Part shown: positions 35,216-48,165 of the stretch, in pieces | Numbering within the stretch: position 1 is the stretch's first letter | Layout of the letters: the number at the start of each line of letters is the position of its first letter | Origin: Paramarasmius palmivorus | Lineage: Eukaryota > Basidiomycota > Agaricomycetes > Agaricales > Marasmiaceae | Length of the DNA stretch: 64,000 nucleotides | Direction: 5' to 3' | Assembly (NCBI GenBank): GCA_037176845.1 | Contig: JAYKXP010000110.1 | Coordinates: 99,302-163,301, forward strand | Program-made: the position numbers and the translations under genes | The notes under the pieces: model-generated | Database searches by the model: none | Told to the model about the DNA's origin: nothing | What the model saw: only the letters and a program-made list of their open reading frames with translations

Positions 35216-38200
35216 ATGTCGGACTTCTTTGTCGGATCCAAAGACTTCACGATTAACGATGGTACATTCAATTCGGTCGGTGGGCACCAAATCAATATCA
35301 CGAATACGTCTGACCCCAGTAAGCATGCATTATCCTGGCTCATTACGCTTTTTCACCGTTTTCAAAGACGAAGTCCTCAAATTTGTGGGCCATTATGCTG
35401 CGTCGAACGCATTCTATAACTCAGAACAGCGGTTTCCTCCGCCCAACTGTCTGCCAGGCACTCGAACGGAAATGTTAACAAGCCTCGATCAGTGGATCAT
35501 GGAGGGAAGAAAAGAACGAAACCAGCCAGTGGACCCTAGGGATGAACGACCGGACGGGTCGACGTACGTCACACCAAATGCTTCAGAACAACATTCTCCT
35601 CTGTCGAACTGCCTTCCAGCCGCTCCAGAGACATTAGACAGCTCCGATCGGGAGATCATGGATAGGTCAACGATGCCAATTGATGCACCAAGTGCCTTGG
35701 ATAACTCGATGGACAGTACACACCCGAGTCCTCAGTCTTTTGGCTCTGATCTACCCATCAGCCGTGCAGGCACTCCGACGGAGATTTTAGATGGATCCCA
35801 TCAGGAGATCATAGACATGTCGACGGTGCGAGTCTGTTGGGTATACGGGTATGCTGGAGTAGGCAAATCGGCCATCACGCAGAATATATCGGAAAGGTTC
35901 GCTTGTCCGTTGGCAGAAGGGACCCACCCGCGACTGGCGGCAAGCTTCTTCTTTTCTCGCAATGACGCCACACGAGACAAACTGGATCCGTTCGTTGCGA
36001 CCATTGTCTATCAATTCCTCAAGTCAGAGCCTCTCCGAGAGGTTATTGGCCCATCAATCATCGAAGCTATTCATTCAGACCCCAAAATCTTCCATACCAC
36101 CGCCGAGAATCAATTTCGAAAGCTCATCCTCGAGCCCTGCTCCAAAATTGAGCCGGACGCATGGAACACTCTTCCCAATGTGGTGGTCATCGATGGCCTC
36201 GATGAGTGTATCCTAATGCCGTCGCAGGAGAGACTTATAGCAATGATTCGCGAGGCCTTGCCATGTTGTCAGCTTATATTTCTTATTGCCAGCCGTCCAG
36301 AGCCTCGAATCTGTCGAGCTTTCGATCATGCATCATTCCTTTCTTTCCTAGGCCGCCTCTCCATTGGAGACTCAGCCGAATCCAGTCGAGATATAGCTAC
36401 ATACTTTCACCAACGCTTCGCAAAGCTTCAGGATACACATCATGGACTGACTCATCTTGACTCATCATGGCCAGGCGAAGATATAATCTGGAAGCTTGTC
36501 GAGCGAGCTTGTGGACAATTCATTTTCGCTGTCACGGTCATAAAGTACCTCGAGAGTGACGACGACGATCCAGAGGAGCGTCTGGGAGATATTCTTCGGA
36601 TTAGGGCTGACGACCTTCTAGAGTCTCCTTACCCCGATTTGGACCTTCTTTATCATCAGATTCTGAGAACGTGTCCCCATTGGGATGAAGTTCGAAGGGT
36701 CATGATTCTCACCATTACCCAACGTGTGGAGCTCAGTCTATGGATTAGGCACAGGGAAGGAATGAGAGCTGAAATACATATTTCATGCTCTCTGCGGCAT
36801 ATTGCAGCACTGTTTAACTTCAAACCTGGAAAGGTAAAAAGTCTACTTAACAAACTACATGCAGTCATACAGGTGCCTCAGGATGACAAGGACAAGATAC
36901 ATATCCCTCATGCATCCTTCTCTGAGTTTCTATTGGACTACAAGCGTTCGAGGGACTTCCACATAGTACAATATACTGAGTCAGACTATCGTGACTGGGT
37001 TGCTCAATACCTTCTCCGCTATCTCTCGTCCTACTCGCAAGAACTCTGGTCATGTTTTCCCAATCCCTGTTCTTCTCCAGAGTATGATGCTGACAAGCAT
37101 TGTTGGTGGCTATTTGATATATTTCAGGTGGCTCAGGCACTGACATCTCTCAGTTCCGAGCTAATAACGGCTTTTAATGACTTTGATCCATATGCCTTTG
37201 CTACAGTGTACATGACTGCTGACAGTGATTCTCTATTGTCTTGGGTTCCGTGGACACATATAATTCAGTGGGCCAAGGTAAGGTGATCATCATGTTTACC
37301 GACATACTGAAACTGATCTGGCTCACAAAGTCACTTAGTAGCGGAGTTCCTCATATATTGATCAAGAAGATGGAGTCATTTTTACGGTCCTTCTGCATTG
37401 CGTCACCCTGTGGAAACCCTTTACAGTTATGGCAGGCAATGGGATATCTGGAAGAGGGGATATATACCAGATACTCCTGGCCAATTTGGAATGAAATTGT
37501 TGGGATTGGCTCCTTCCAACCAGACTGGAGCATTAACAATATCATATATGTTCTTCCAGCTGACCATCCTTTGCCCCCATCTTGGTTATCCCTCACTATC
37601 GCCCCTGAAAAATCCACGACGATAGCCCAGCTACTTGACTCTCTTGAAAGCTGTCATAAATTAAGCGGGTACAGTCGAGATGAAAGGTTAGACACGCGCC
37701 GTCGAAATACCCTGTTAAAGGATTTCCGGAAAGGCACCTACCGAAGTGTTTTCGGTATGCCATCCAAGGTGAAGGCTAGAATTACTCTTTCCGGCTTACA
37801 CTAATCCCATGTTCCAGGAAAATGACCTGTACGCTCTAAAAAGGTTGGTCAATGAACGCCGTCTGGAGATAGGACTAGAACCTTTTCCATGCACACCACC
37901 GCCACCACCACCACCACCCCGGGCCGATCCATATGATATACTGGATGAAGTAGTCCTAGCCAACTTGTTCCATGAACCACTGCCCGATCCAAGCTCTCAT
38001 TTGGCTGAGTTGTCCAGCCCATTAGCTCGAGCAGGTGCAGTAGACGAGAAGGAGCAAGAAGGCGAATCCGTGGAGGATGATACCCGGCGCACGGGTGTAG
38101 ATAATCACGACTCAGGTATACTTCCCGAGGATTCGATGACAGACGACGCTAGAAGCTACGTGGCGAATGACAACACCTCGGAGCGATGCTCATCGGTTCT

Positions 38201-38399
38201 TCTTGACGACACAGTTGCTCGTCTATCGGAAGTGGAGGAGGAGGCGGATAGGAAAGACGACAACATCAACGACCACGGACTGGTTGATGTTCATGAAGAT
38301 GGGCAAAGTGACTCGAACGTGGCATTTGGTTTGATTTTCGGTTTGGTATTGCCCATATTCCCTGCACTGTGTTTCGCCATAATGGAGCTCTGTGCTTGA
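35216..38399 (+). CDS. NLR-5: NACHT/STAND NTPase with expanded linker and membrane tail
   Basis: Exons 35216-35318, 35368-37277, 37331-37768 and 37818-38399 give about 1010 residues. Exon 1 has DGTFNSVGGHQINITNTSDP. Before the P-loop (GYAGVGKSAI) there are about 100 extra residues relative to NLR-4, built from degenerate copies of the SEQRFPPPNCLPGTRTEML...IM segment. Walker B VVVIDGLDEC and LIASRPEPRIC follow, then the same helical C-terminal domain as NLR-4. Exon 4 has ENDLYALKRLVNERRLEIG, a run of eight prolines, an acidic region and a final hydrophobic segment FGLIFGLVLPIFPALCFAIM at about 987-1006, ending ELCA. The predicted topology is tail-anchored. It is a tandem duplicate of NLR-4 and looks intact. 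Confidence 0.88.
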
Positions 38400-39589
38400 T
38401 GCATGAGATATTGGAAGTGTTGAAACGCAGGGATAGGTTGTAGGTCCGGGAGCTGGATTCATCATACATCCTTGAAGGCGGCCGCTGTCGCTGGAAAACA
38501 ACGAGTCGGCGCTCCTTTCGTTCATTATTCATCGCTGGTCGTGGAATGTCGCTATTTGGGTCCGCGTATCGGTGCTGGGGAGATAGTGTTAAAGTTTCTG
38601 AGGTCGAGGCAAGATAGGCAACTCCAGGTGAGAGTAACCCTAGAGCCAAAAGCGCGAATAGCTTGCTGACCTTTCACCAATAGAGATGACGAAACAACAC
38701 TCCGACCATTCTGCACCTTCCTTTACTGTTTCCCAGGCCCATCTGTACTACCATTCGAGTCGTGCTAGCTCGAACGTTCAGCGTGCAACGACCGGAATCG
38801 AATCCAGACTATCGCTTTCGTACCTGTAAACCATCATATTATCTATTTCCCCAATCCCATACCCGCGAACCTGGCTTCAGCCTTAACTTATGCTTGACGC
38901 TACGCCTCTTACCTCGCCCCGTCCCCATCCGTCACAGGCTTTCCCCGATGTCCTCACACGAGTACATCTACCATCGCTCTCCCGAACCGAATGGTAGCCT
39001 TGGGCCCTGTCGGTGTTGTAGTCTTCGAGTCTTTGGCAGACTTGTGGAGCGTTCAGGGCTCCGACGTCTAACGTCCAGGGCTTGCACGAGCACCTTTACG
39101 GGCCTTTCCTCCAGCATCTTCACACGACTGAGGCGATTCATGAAAGTGGAGCGGAGTCGGAGATGCAGCTGCTGGTTTTGACGGTACTGATTTGTTCTCG
39201 GTTCGAGCCCAAACAAGCAGAGAGCAAAACGTTCAGGCTTAAGCTTGTGACTCGGTGTCAGAAGGAAACCTGTAGACGCTGGCGGCCGTATTAGACTCGA
39301 CCACCGAAGCACATGTATAATAATTCGTACCCGTGTCTAGTTTCGACGATACTGTATTCAAATTTGGTAACAACGCAAGCTAAGTATGATTCATGGTTCG
39401 GTAACAATGACTATCGAGGGTGTAATCTACAAACGTAGGCAATGAGAGCATGGGATAGAATAAATATACATGTATGATGTAGCACGAGAGTGGTGGTTCA
39501 TGATACAGGAGATGTATGAGCGGAATGTGTGATGTGTACGACGGAGTAGGGGGTATCCAGAAGAGCGTTCGTCGTTCCAAGCCTTAGGC
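38400..39589. repeat. Duplicated spacer after NLR-5
   Basis: Matches 31329-32394 in order (CCCATCTGTACTACCATTCG at 38742, GACGCTGGCGGCCGTATT at 39276, AGCACGAGAGTGGTGGTTCA at 39481). A frame with SSHEYIYHRSPEPNG is partly preserved in the other copy as SSHEDLHHRSRESNG. This may only reflect recent duplication. Confidence 0.6.
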
Positions 39590-40159
39590 CTATAACTTGA
39601 CCCCACATCGTGCGCATTTTTGCTCCGTATCCGTACTGAATATCAAGATTATCAGCTGCCCAAGACAATGAACAGTGGTGGTGGAGGTACTCACAACAAA
39701 CAGATCAACCCACACGGGAAACATAACACTGCTGTAATGATACCACAAGGACCGTATTGTGTCTTGGGTTCATGAATTCCTTGGGCGCATTGTGCGAACA
39801 CTGGTTTGTCGCCGTCAGCACGGAACAGACGGACAAAGAAAAAAGGAGAACGCACGAGCAGCCCTGTACTCCTCTCCAATCTGAGCAGCCGACTTGGGCT
39901 CTGGTTGTCTTTGCATTGGCGGTTGCATCATCGTCGGTCCTTGGCCTTGATATGAAGGGTAATGTGAAGGCGAAGGCGGTTGTGGGCCTCCTTGTTGCGG
40001 TTGTTGTTGGTGGTAAGATCCCCCGGGCGTCGACATCGACATCTGCGACTGTTGCGGCGGATACTGACTTCCCTGTCCCTGCGCTTCATATACCGGCGGC
40101 GGTGGGTGAAGATCCTGAGGCTGCGTAGAAGGGGGGTTCTGTTTGTTATCGTTGGACAT
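39590..40159 (-). CDS. B6: BRI3-like small membrane protein
   Basis: Exons 39856-40159, 39695-39800 and 39590-39635 give 151 residues. The long N-terminus is Pro/Gln/Ser-rich with PPPPVYEAQ (PPxY) and GGSYHQQQPQQGG, then SAAQIGEEYRAA. Exon 2 has LFAQCAQGIHEPKTQ and the membrane segment with VLCFPCGLICL; exon 3 ends EQKCARCGVKL. Introns have GTGCGT...CCAG and GTGAGT...TCAG ends. It is the intact counterpart of B5 and of the relic at 26.1 kb. A longer in-frame start exists upstream, but the MSND start is preferred because the extra residues are not matched in paralogues. Confidence 0.78.
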
Positions 40160-42639
40160 TTTGGTCTCGTCTTGGATCATGAATGATGTCGGTTTTTGGG
40201 GGATTGGGGGTTTTATAGGGACGGTAGAAGCGAGAGTGATGGGCTCCACGAAACGATGGAGATGGGTGAATCAGGGAAAAAGAGAATAATGTCTTGGGTA
40301 TTTATATGCGACCATATCAATGGAAATGGAACCGAGGCGATGCGCCCGTACTCGTTCTCCAAAAAAATAGCATACCTCGTTCAATCCATTTATACCCCAG
40401 GCCAATTCCAGCGCCCTATAAACCATATCTCTCGACTTGCGCTATCCAATCCTACATCCCTCAGTCAACAGCGTTCGAGGAAAGTAGAACAACTCTTTTG
40501 CTGTCGAGTCATGGTCCAGATGATTGTCAATGAAATTAGGTGAGAGAGGCGGTGTTGCGCCTGAGCGTCGTTCTTTGCCGAAAGCGGCAGGCGTAAAATC
40601 CGGTGCTGTGTCCTGGCGACCCTGGCCTCTTTCTCTTCTTTCTCTCATGCATACAATGATTCATTCAACAGCTTTCAGTCGTATCGCCCTCGTTGTCGTT
40701 CTTGGTTCTCCATGATGTGTGCCAGCTTTCAAGAACGCCTGGATGTGGCCTAAATGTTCGCGTGTTTCGCCTAGGCATTGACAAGGATCTCTGGTTTATA
40801 GATACCCCGCTGACAGTCTGAGTTCGGTTCTGGTACGATCTTTCTCGCTCTCAATGTTATCCAGAAAGTGTCTAACATGATATCGACCAGGCACAGATGC
40901 AAATCCTGATAGTATCGCTCTCCGCAGCACTCTATGTCAATTCTCAAATTTCTCAACTATTCGTCTTCTCGTGATCGACATCGGACTTTCCAGATGACCG
41001 CTCGCGTACGAGAAGGTCCTTGGATGTCTTTACACGAGCTCCGTTCGATCCCAACATTCCTCGAGTTCTCGGATCAGGGTGTGGGTCTTTACTAGGTCCT
41101 CGCCAGTCAATTTTCGGGTTCGGGCAAGGTTCGGGCATGACACCTCTGAGGTTGAGCCGTATACGAGAGAAGCAGGGTTCAGAGGAATCAGATCATCATC
41201 GGGAACGCGTTGTACTCGTCTACCTGCTTGGACAGTGAGCAAGCTACATCAGGCCTTCCCAGTGGGTGCGCGCTCAGCTCTTTCAAGTCACCAACGTGCA
41301 TACTGACCTTGAAATTCAGGTTTCATCGGATGCTTCACACCTCCGGAACTTTAAGAGCTCCGAGTCACTCTATGGACATGATCATGAACTAGGTCGAAAT
41401 GAGGAGCTTGGCATATCTTTCTTGGTTCACAACGAAGGATTACCCATTCACGAGCTGGGACTCGGGATAGTGCGCCTTTCTCGGAGCCTACGCCCGACAC
41501 AGTGAGGTAGCATCTACAAGGTAAGTTGATATTGAGTTTTATCTTACTCTCACGACAACTTGGCTAATAATAATCCCATAGAAATACCCCGCATCTTTCG
41601 TGAATGAATCGTGATCTCCAAACGCCTCTCACTGCCCCGATTTCAAAATGAAAATAGAAGATATCATGGACCGCAAATCTTCGTATCGCTATGATCTGTC
41701 CGCAGTCATCCTTCCCGCGATTGACATCGGGCGCTCGTGTACGACAAAGCATATGCATGGAGTACGAATTTGAGGCCTTTACGTGGTTCTCTTTCCTTGA
41801 CCTCTATCGTCTTTCCGCAACTCTTGACCTTCGCCCTATCCTTCCTTCTGCTACGTTCCTCAGCTCCAGGCCATCGTGACACTCCTCCAGATCGACTCGA
41901 CATTCACTTGTTTCTCGCCTCAGCCAGTAACATATATGGCAAAAGAACGCTCTTCGGATCAGCATGTGGATGCTTAGGTACCCTGCAGGGTCCAGGTTCG
42001 GGCTCGGTTTCGGGCATGGCACTTCTGAGGAATGTATTGAGGCTTGAAAGATCCCAGGCGCCGTACGTGAATCGTGAAGGAACTTTACCACGAGCGAACG
42101 AGCTGCAATTGCCAGACCTTCCTGTGAGCCGTTCATTTCTTCGGAGTCATCACTAGGACTGACCTTCGATTTTAGCTAACGCCGAACGTCTTCTTGCTTC
42201 TTGAGTTTTTGCAAGCATGATAGCTATGAGTCGAGACGAGGGACTTTAGGCCGATGAAGTTGGAATCCGGTTGTACGTCTTTCTCGGTGGCCGGGACCAA
42301 CACAGTACTGATGTACTGTGTAGTTCGGGACAGCGAAGGTTTCATCGATGGTCGAGATTGTGTTTGCCGCCTTTTCAAGTTTACCGTTGTGCCCGGAACT
42401 AGCTCGTGTTCGCCGAACGAGGTAGCGCCTTGCTCGTGTTCTCGCTACGCTGAACGGTATGCTCAACCTTGCTTGTTCAAGTTTTCTTGCCTCGGTTTAC
42501 TGAGATGCGTAATCGAACAGATCCTTGAGTTGTTAATACTATCTTTGGAGGTCGACGATATCGATAGTCTATCCGAGATGGAGTCCAACTTCAAAACGGG
42601 TACCATTGTGATGCAATCTGTATACGACACATACAAACG
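40160..42639. repeat. Spacer between B6 and NLR-6, with segments repeated at 46.9-48.1 kb
   Basis: The right part (42250-42620) matches the 3' flank of NLR-7 (47770-48120): GTACGTCTTTCTCGG...GATACTGATG type, then GAACTAGCTCG and GCCTTGCT(C/T)GTGTTCTC. A block with GGTTCGGGC...GGTTCGGGCATG occurs at about 41115-41145 and 41990-42020, and in weaker form at 47420-47465. No supported gene; frames such as 41737-42156 are short and unmatched. Confidence 0.45.
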
Positions 42640-45544
42640 TCAAGCATAGATATCAAGTATGGCATAGTAAAGAATGAGAAGGACCGGTAATATTACGCAG
42701 AATAATAAATGGAATATGTCGCCTTCTCCGCCCACTTCTTCGTTGGACAGACAAGCAATCGCCTCGTATGGATCGACGTGTTGGAGTCTGTCCGAGTCAG
42801 TACCAGCAACGTCTGGTGGCACCCCAGATTCTGCATCGTGCCGAAATACTCTGGAGTAAGGTGGAACAGTACGCACATCCGAGTCTGTCGCCGCATTAGC
42901 TTCTTCGGCTCGAGTGCCTGCTTCGTCCACTGCGTTGGTATCCTCCTCGCCTAGAATTGCATCGGTCCGACAAAATGAGTTGACCGCCCCATCCAATAGA
43001 CTGTCCTCTGTGACGGGTGGCGTGCATGGCCAGGGGTCCAAACCAAACTCCTGTCGGCGTTGTGCCACCAGCTTTTTAAGGACATATAGGTGATTTTTCT
43101 GGTTGGTCATGTTAGTATCAGATGGAGGACAATCAATTACAGGCCATACCTTCTCTGAGTCAAGGTGGTGAACACTGTCATAGGTGTCTTCATGGATATC
43201 TTTCTCCAGCATGGAGACCCTGCAGCGTGAAAGAGACTCCAGTAGACTCTTGACAATATCCGCCTTCTCGCAAGTGACAGTGTAACATGACCAGGGTGAT
43301 GGTAGCTGTCGCTCAGGTGGGAGGATATAAATGTTGTTCTCATTACTGGATTCTTTGCCAAACCATATGCGATACCAGGAGGAAAGCCCATATAAACACT
43401 GTTCCAAGTGAATGACGGCTTTGGCTAATTCCTTGGCTGCCGTATCGGGCGGTGAGGCAATGCGACAGCTACGCAGAAATGATTCCATCTTGCCAATAAA
43501 AGTTTGTGGTGCTTGGGTACCAAGTGACTACGTCCCATATCAGTTCAGTGTGCTAGTACATAATAATATGACTTGCCTTAGCCCATTCAATGCTGTTTCT
43601 CGGCCAGGTATCCAATTCCTCATACCAATCCCATGAATTCAATAGTCCTGTGGCAAAGGAATATGGATTAAATTGGTCCAAGGCTGCCAATAGATAAGCA
43701 CTCGGAGAGGAAAGGGACTCGACCAATCGAAAAACTGTAAGTAGTGGAATCTCATGAGAGCCTAGGAGGTTCCACGAGAGATGGGAAAGCCCGAATCCCG
43801 GGTCAAGCCCACTGAGAGATCGGCAGTACTCCTGTGAGTTAACTGAGATAGCACGTAGGGAGGCCTGAGCTACCAGATCAAAATATTCCAGTGAAGTGTA
43901 TTCTTTCACATGGTAGTTCTGAGAACGTGCAGGGTCCAAAAGAAATTCTGTAAAAGATGTATGTGATATGCGTATTGAGGCAGAGCCAACCTTGGGTACC
44001 TCTATAACTGCATGCAATCTAAATAGGAGGCTTTGAACCTTCCCAGGCTTAAGCCCAAGAATAGTTTCAATGTATTCTGAAGAACAGGGGAGGTACAGGA
44101 GTGGTGGAGGCCCAGGAAGAGTGTCGAAGGAGGTACCCCCAGTGAGTTTACTGGGCTTGTGTTTTCCGGCATAGAGTTTATCAGTGTAGCGTCTGCCGGT
44201 GTAACAAGGAGAATTACGGAGACGTTCCACAGTCCGGGACCATTTCTTCATTCTTGGTTTATCAAATGGGCCTAAATGTTGATGAGGTATAGTGATGAGG
44301 AGGCGTAAAACCTCCCGCACTTCATCCCAGTTACGATATGTCGACAAGATCTGATGATAGAGGAGATCCAATGCAGGGTATGGGGACTCAGACAAATCTT
44401 CAACCCGAATGCGAAGAATGGTGTCCAACCGCTCCGTTGGTAAATCATCATCACTCTCGAGATACGTCATGACTGCTTTAGCAAAGATAAATTGGCCACA
44501 GGCTCTGTCAACAAGCTGATGAATCTTTTCTTCGCCAGGCCACGCGGAGTCGAGATTATGCAATGCGTGATGTGTCTCTTGGAGTTGAGTGAATTGCTGG
44601 TGGAAATATGTGGTTATATCTCGAGAGGACTCGGGGGAATCCCCGATAAGAAGGTGGTGTAATGAGGAAGTGAACGATGCGTGTTTGAATGCTTGACAAA
44701 TTCGAGGCTCCGGACGACTGGCAACCAGAAATATGAGAGGGCATCCTGGTAGGGCCTCTCGTATGATTGCGATGAGTCTTTCCTTTGACAACAGCAGGAT
44801 ACACTCGTCGATCCCATCAATGACCACGAGATTCGGAAGATTCTCCCATGACTTTGGGTCAACCCTCAAGCACGGCGTGAGGATGAGTTCACGAAATTGT
44901 TCTTCAAATGAAAGTTGAAAGACTCCGGGGTTCTGGCAGATCGCCTCAATGATCAAGGGACCGAGTACCTCTCGAAGTGGTTCTGATGTGAGGAACTGGT
45001 AGACGATGGTGGCAACAAGAGGGTCCAATTTGTCCCGAGTGGGATCATTCCGAGAGAAGAAAAAGCTCGCGGCGAAACGATGGCGAGCATTCTCTCCCGT
45101 TTGACTCCGCATACAGACATGCCATGGCCACTGTGTTCCCACTAACAGCTTTCCTTTGCAAACGTGCTGCTCCGACAGGTTCTGCATGATCGCTGACTTG
45201 CCAACTCCAGCTCGTCCATGAATCCAAAAGACTCGTTGACTCGCAGGCTGCTCCATGATCCACCGATTACAGTCTGCAAGGATCTTGGTACGAGTACCGG
45301 GGAGGCAGTTAGGAGGAGGAAAGCGTTGTCCGGAGTTGTGAAGCGCATTCAGAGCAGCGTGTGCAGTCACGGATTTGAGGGCTTCATGGACTAAGTGAAG
45401 GCTTAGCAGGCAAATAATCAAAAACATATTGCACTAACCCGACGAATCGAAATTGTTGTACATTGGATTGTTAATTTGATCCCCGTACACCACGTTATGT
45501 GCACCGCCGGTTATAGAGAAACCTTGGCTATTGTTGAACGCCAT
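42640..45544 (-). CDS. NLR-6: NACHT/STAND NTPase with C-terminal membrane tail
   Basis: Exons 45439-45544, 43577-45390, 43150-43527 and 42640-43098 give about 918 residues. Exon 1 carries SITGGAHNVVYGDQINN. The P-loop is GRAGVGKSAI, followed by the insert LLVGTQWPWHVCMRS, ASFFFSRNDPTRDK, Walker B LVVIDGIDEC and LVASRPEPRIC. The helical domain contains YPALDLLYHQIL, an extra Lys/Gly-rich loop, YIETILGLKPGKVQSLL and ISHTSFTEFLLD. Intron 2 starts with GC (AAG|GCAAGT). The last exon begins NHLYVLKKLVAQRRQEFG and ends with the hydrophobic FHLLFCVILPVLLILYYAIL, compatible with a tail anchor. A tandem partner of NLR-7, yet its insert ties it to NLR-1 and NLR-2. Confidence 0.87.
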
Positions 45545-48165
45545 TGTTCGGGTTGCGATGAAGGGTTGGCGGGACAGTGATGGGAATAGAAGGGAAGGAA
45601 GGAAACTCCTGCCAACATAGTGGAACTACTCTGACGGTCACGCCATGCCCTCGCGCTTATCTCGGACACTCTACCTGTCAAACCTAAGATTCGTGATGAA
45701 GCCACATCGCAGCTTCGACTTCCGTTGCTTTCGATTTTTTTAGTGTACAAACAAAATATAACCTTTCGCAGTACTGGCCTGTAACCTGTGACCTCGCCAT
45801 CCGGATTTCGATCGGATGGGTCGCTGGCGGTCTGTGACCGGATTTGGCGCCCAGAAACTGCCAAGTTTGGAAGAAAATGACAGGCCTTCCGCGGCCCGTG
45901 ACTGAATCAACGCTACGCCTCGAGGCTCGCACCACTCTCCAGCACCACTTTCAAAGGTGCGGATTACCGGAAAAGGCCTACTTATATTTGTATACTGAAC
46001 AGAAATCTTGAGCAGCGGAATTCGTAAAAATTCCTAGGATTATTGGAACAGCTGCAAACGATCGACGTTGAATTGAATACTCACTGATAAGGTAGTAAAG
46101 TTCGAGATTGGTTTTGTGCTCAATGGATGAATCACTGACTGTGCTCGAGCTTGACATTCCACCAGTGTTTCGATATTTCTTTGGCAATTGGAACATGACC
46201 CCACGGTGAATCCCATGATAGCTATCTTGAGATTGAAGAGGACTCTTAGAGGAAAATGGAACGGAGTATCGCTAGCCTGATCCGAGCAAAACAATGCAAC
46301 AACTTTCTTCTATTCAACGCTCTACGGAGTCATCATTGTGGACAAGCCGCATCGAAAACCATGCTCGGGACACCTAGAAGATGTTGCGTCAACCCAGGTT
46401 TGACAAGCACGGGACAACGTACCGAAGAATATCACTCCACCATTCTGAGCACATTCCAACGCTCCTAGAACACGACTAACCAAAACGATGCTTTTCACTA
46501 TCTCTATACTGCGTTCCGTTGCTCAAGAATGCAGGTCACAATAACAGAGAAAGGCCAGGAGACTAGAGAGGTGTAGAGTACTACCTGGTCCTTGGGCTCA
46601 CATGGCACGTGTCCTCTGTATTGATTTTTGGTGAACAGAGTGGCAGTATCAGATAAAGTCTTACTTTGGCCTCATAAGTTCTCGTTTATTACCGCTCCTT
46701 TCGAAGAATAGGCATACGCGGACAAGGTGACGGTTGGGATAAGAAGTACAGAGACCGTACGTGTTGGCTGAGACAGTTCTAGTTTTGAGGATCTGGCTCT
46801 AAAGCTAGTGACTAACCCAATTAAAGTCGGTGATTGATTCTTGTTCTCGTGTTCATAGTTTTGTGTTCCACAGCGCAGGGTCCTGGAGATGAGATGTTGG
46901 AAGAGTCGGAAAAAGAGCGAACTGCTAAGCGCCCGTCTTCTCACTACCGTACTACCATGACAGACCAAGCGCACAAGTTCTCTAACTCTCGTTTTCGTCT
47001 ACGACATCATACATGAAACTCGAACCAGATTAACCATGTGGACAACGCGAAATATGTTCAGCGTGACCCAATACCACTCCAAAATGTGCTCTGACGATAG
47101 CCAAAATATCATCCCATACAGCAAAGCTAACCAGGAACACCGCCTTATGCACCCAAATCTTAGCATCGCTATCCACAGGACTTCTCGAACCTCAGCCGCC
47201 AATTTTCCGTCGGACTTTCGAGAGCTTCGTTCACGTACGAAAATAGGACCGTCTTGAAGCTCTCCTACACCTCCTATCCTTCGGTGTCCGCTATTATCCC
47301 CACCTTCCACATCCATCAACTCCAGCTATCCAAAACAACTTGCTCCTATTCCTTTCCTCCGACCAAAACCAATAGGGCAGAAGAGTGGTCTTCGAAAGGG
47401 CCGGGTGCTTTTCAGGCTTTGGCTTTGGTTTTGGGGTCGGGTCGGGTACTTCTGAAGGGCATGTCGAGGCTTGAGATGAAATGTGGTCTTGAGTCGAAGA
47501 GGAATTCGGGATGGAAGAGTGCGAAGGAGCCGCCGCTGGTTACAACACATCATAGAAACCGAAGACTGCCTCCCGACGTGCAAAAGGAGAAACAGGCCTC
47601 AGTTGGTGAGCTCGTCTCGTTCCAAGTCCCTAACGCACATGCTAATCTTCAACCTCAGAGTTTGGCTCTGTTTTCTCGGACCCAAGCTTTAGCAATTGCT
47701 AGTACGAAGCCGAAACAGGGACGAACTGTAGAGTTTGAGCTGCGCCATTTTGGTCGAAGAATGTGCTCACGAGCTATGGGTCCAGTGGTGCGTCTTCCTT
47801 GGAGTCCACGACTGTCACGATACTGATGTGTAGTTCGAGCCCGCAATGTGTCCAAGGAATAAGAGTTCGCACATCTGCTCTCTGTCCTGTCCAGAACTAG
47901 CTCGGATCGCACTCGCTACACAAGGCAACGCCTTGCTTGTGTTCTCAGTACTCTGTACCGAAAGCCAAATCTCGCCCGATTTCTGGACTTTGTCTGCTAA
48001 AAGTGTGAATTCGAACAGGGCTCCCGAAATCCAGTCGATTGCTACGTGTCTCTATCTTTCTAGGTCAACGATATCTGTCGAGACCTACAGTAATACCAGT
48101 GCAATGGAGTGCCAGTACAGAAAAAACATACAGTACCAAACACATAAAATCGTCGAACGTAGAAA
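45545..48165. other. Spacer between NLR-6 and NLR-7
   Basis: Only the right part (about 47.7-48.1 kb) shows structure: it repeats the 3' flank of NLR-6. The remainder has short unmatched frames on both strands; the 190-codon frame at 47254-47826 has no domain and shifts relative to its repeat partner, so it is not called. Confidence 0.4.

Larger units (their letters stand above)
26080..39500 (+). repeat. Tandem segmental duplication of a [BRI3 + spacer + NACHT] unit
   Basis: Landmarks recur in the same order: BRI3 3' flank at 26089, 32303 and 39481; spacer box at 26631 and 33325; NACHT start codons at 28445 and 35216; post-NACHT block at 31555 and 38765. The period is thus about 6.2 to 7.2 kb. 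The NLR-4 and NLR-5 bodies are much closer to each other than to any other copy. Confidence 0.8.

Noticed and set aside
11388..40159. Reading the B genes as full LITAF-domain proteins
   Set aside because: Only one Cys upstream of the membrane segment is regular, and the FPxG membrane segment with a terminal CxxCG fits BRI3 better; a profile search would decide.
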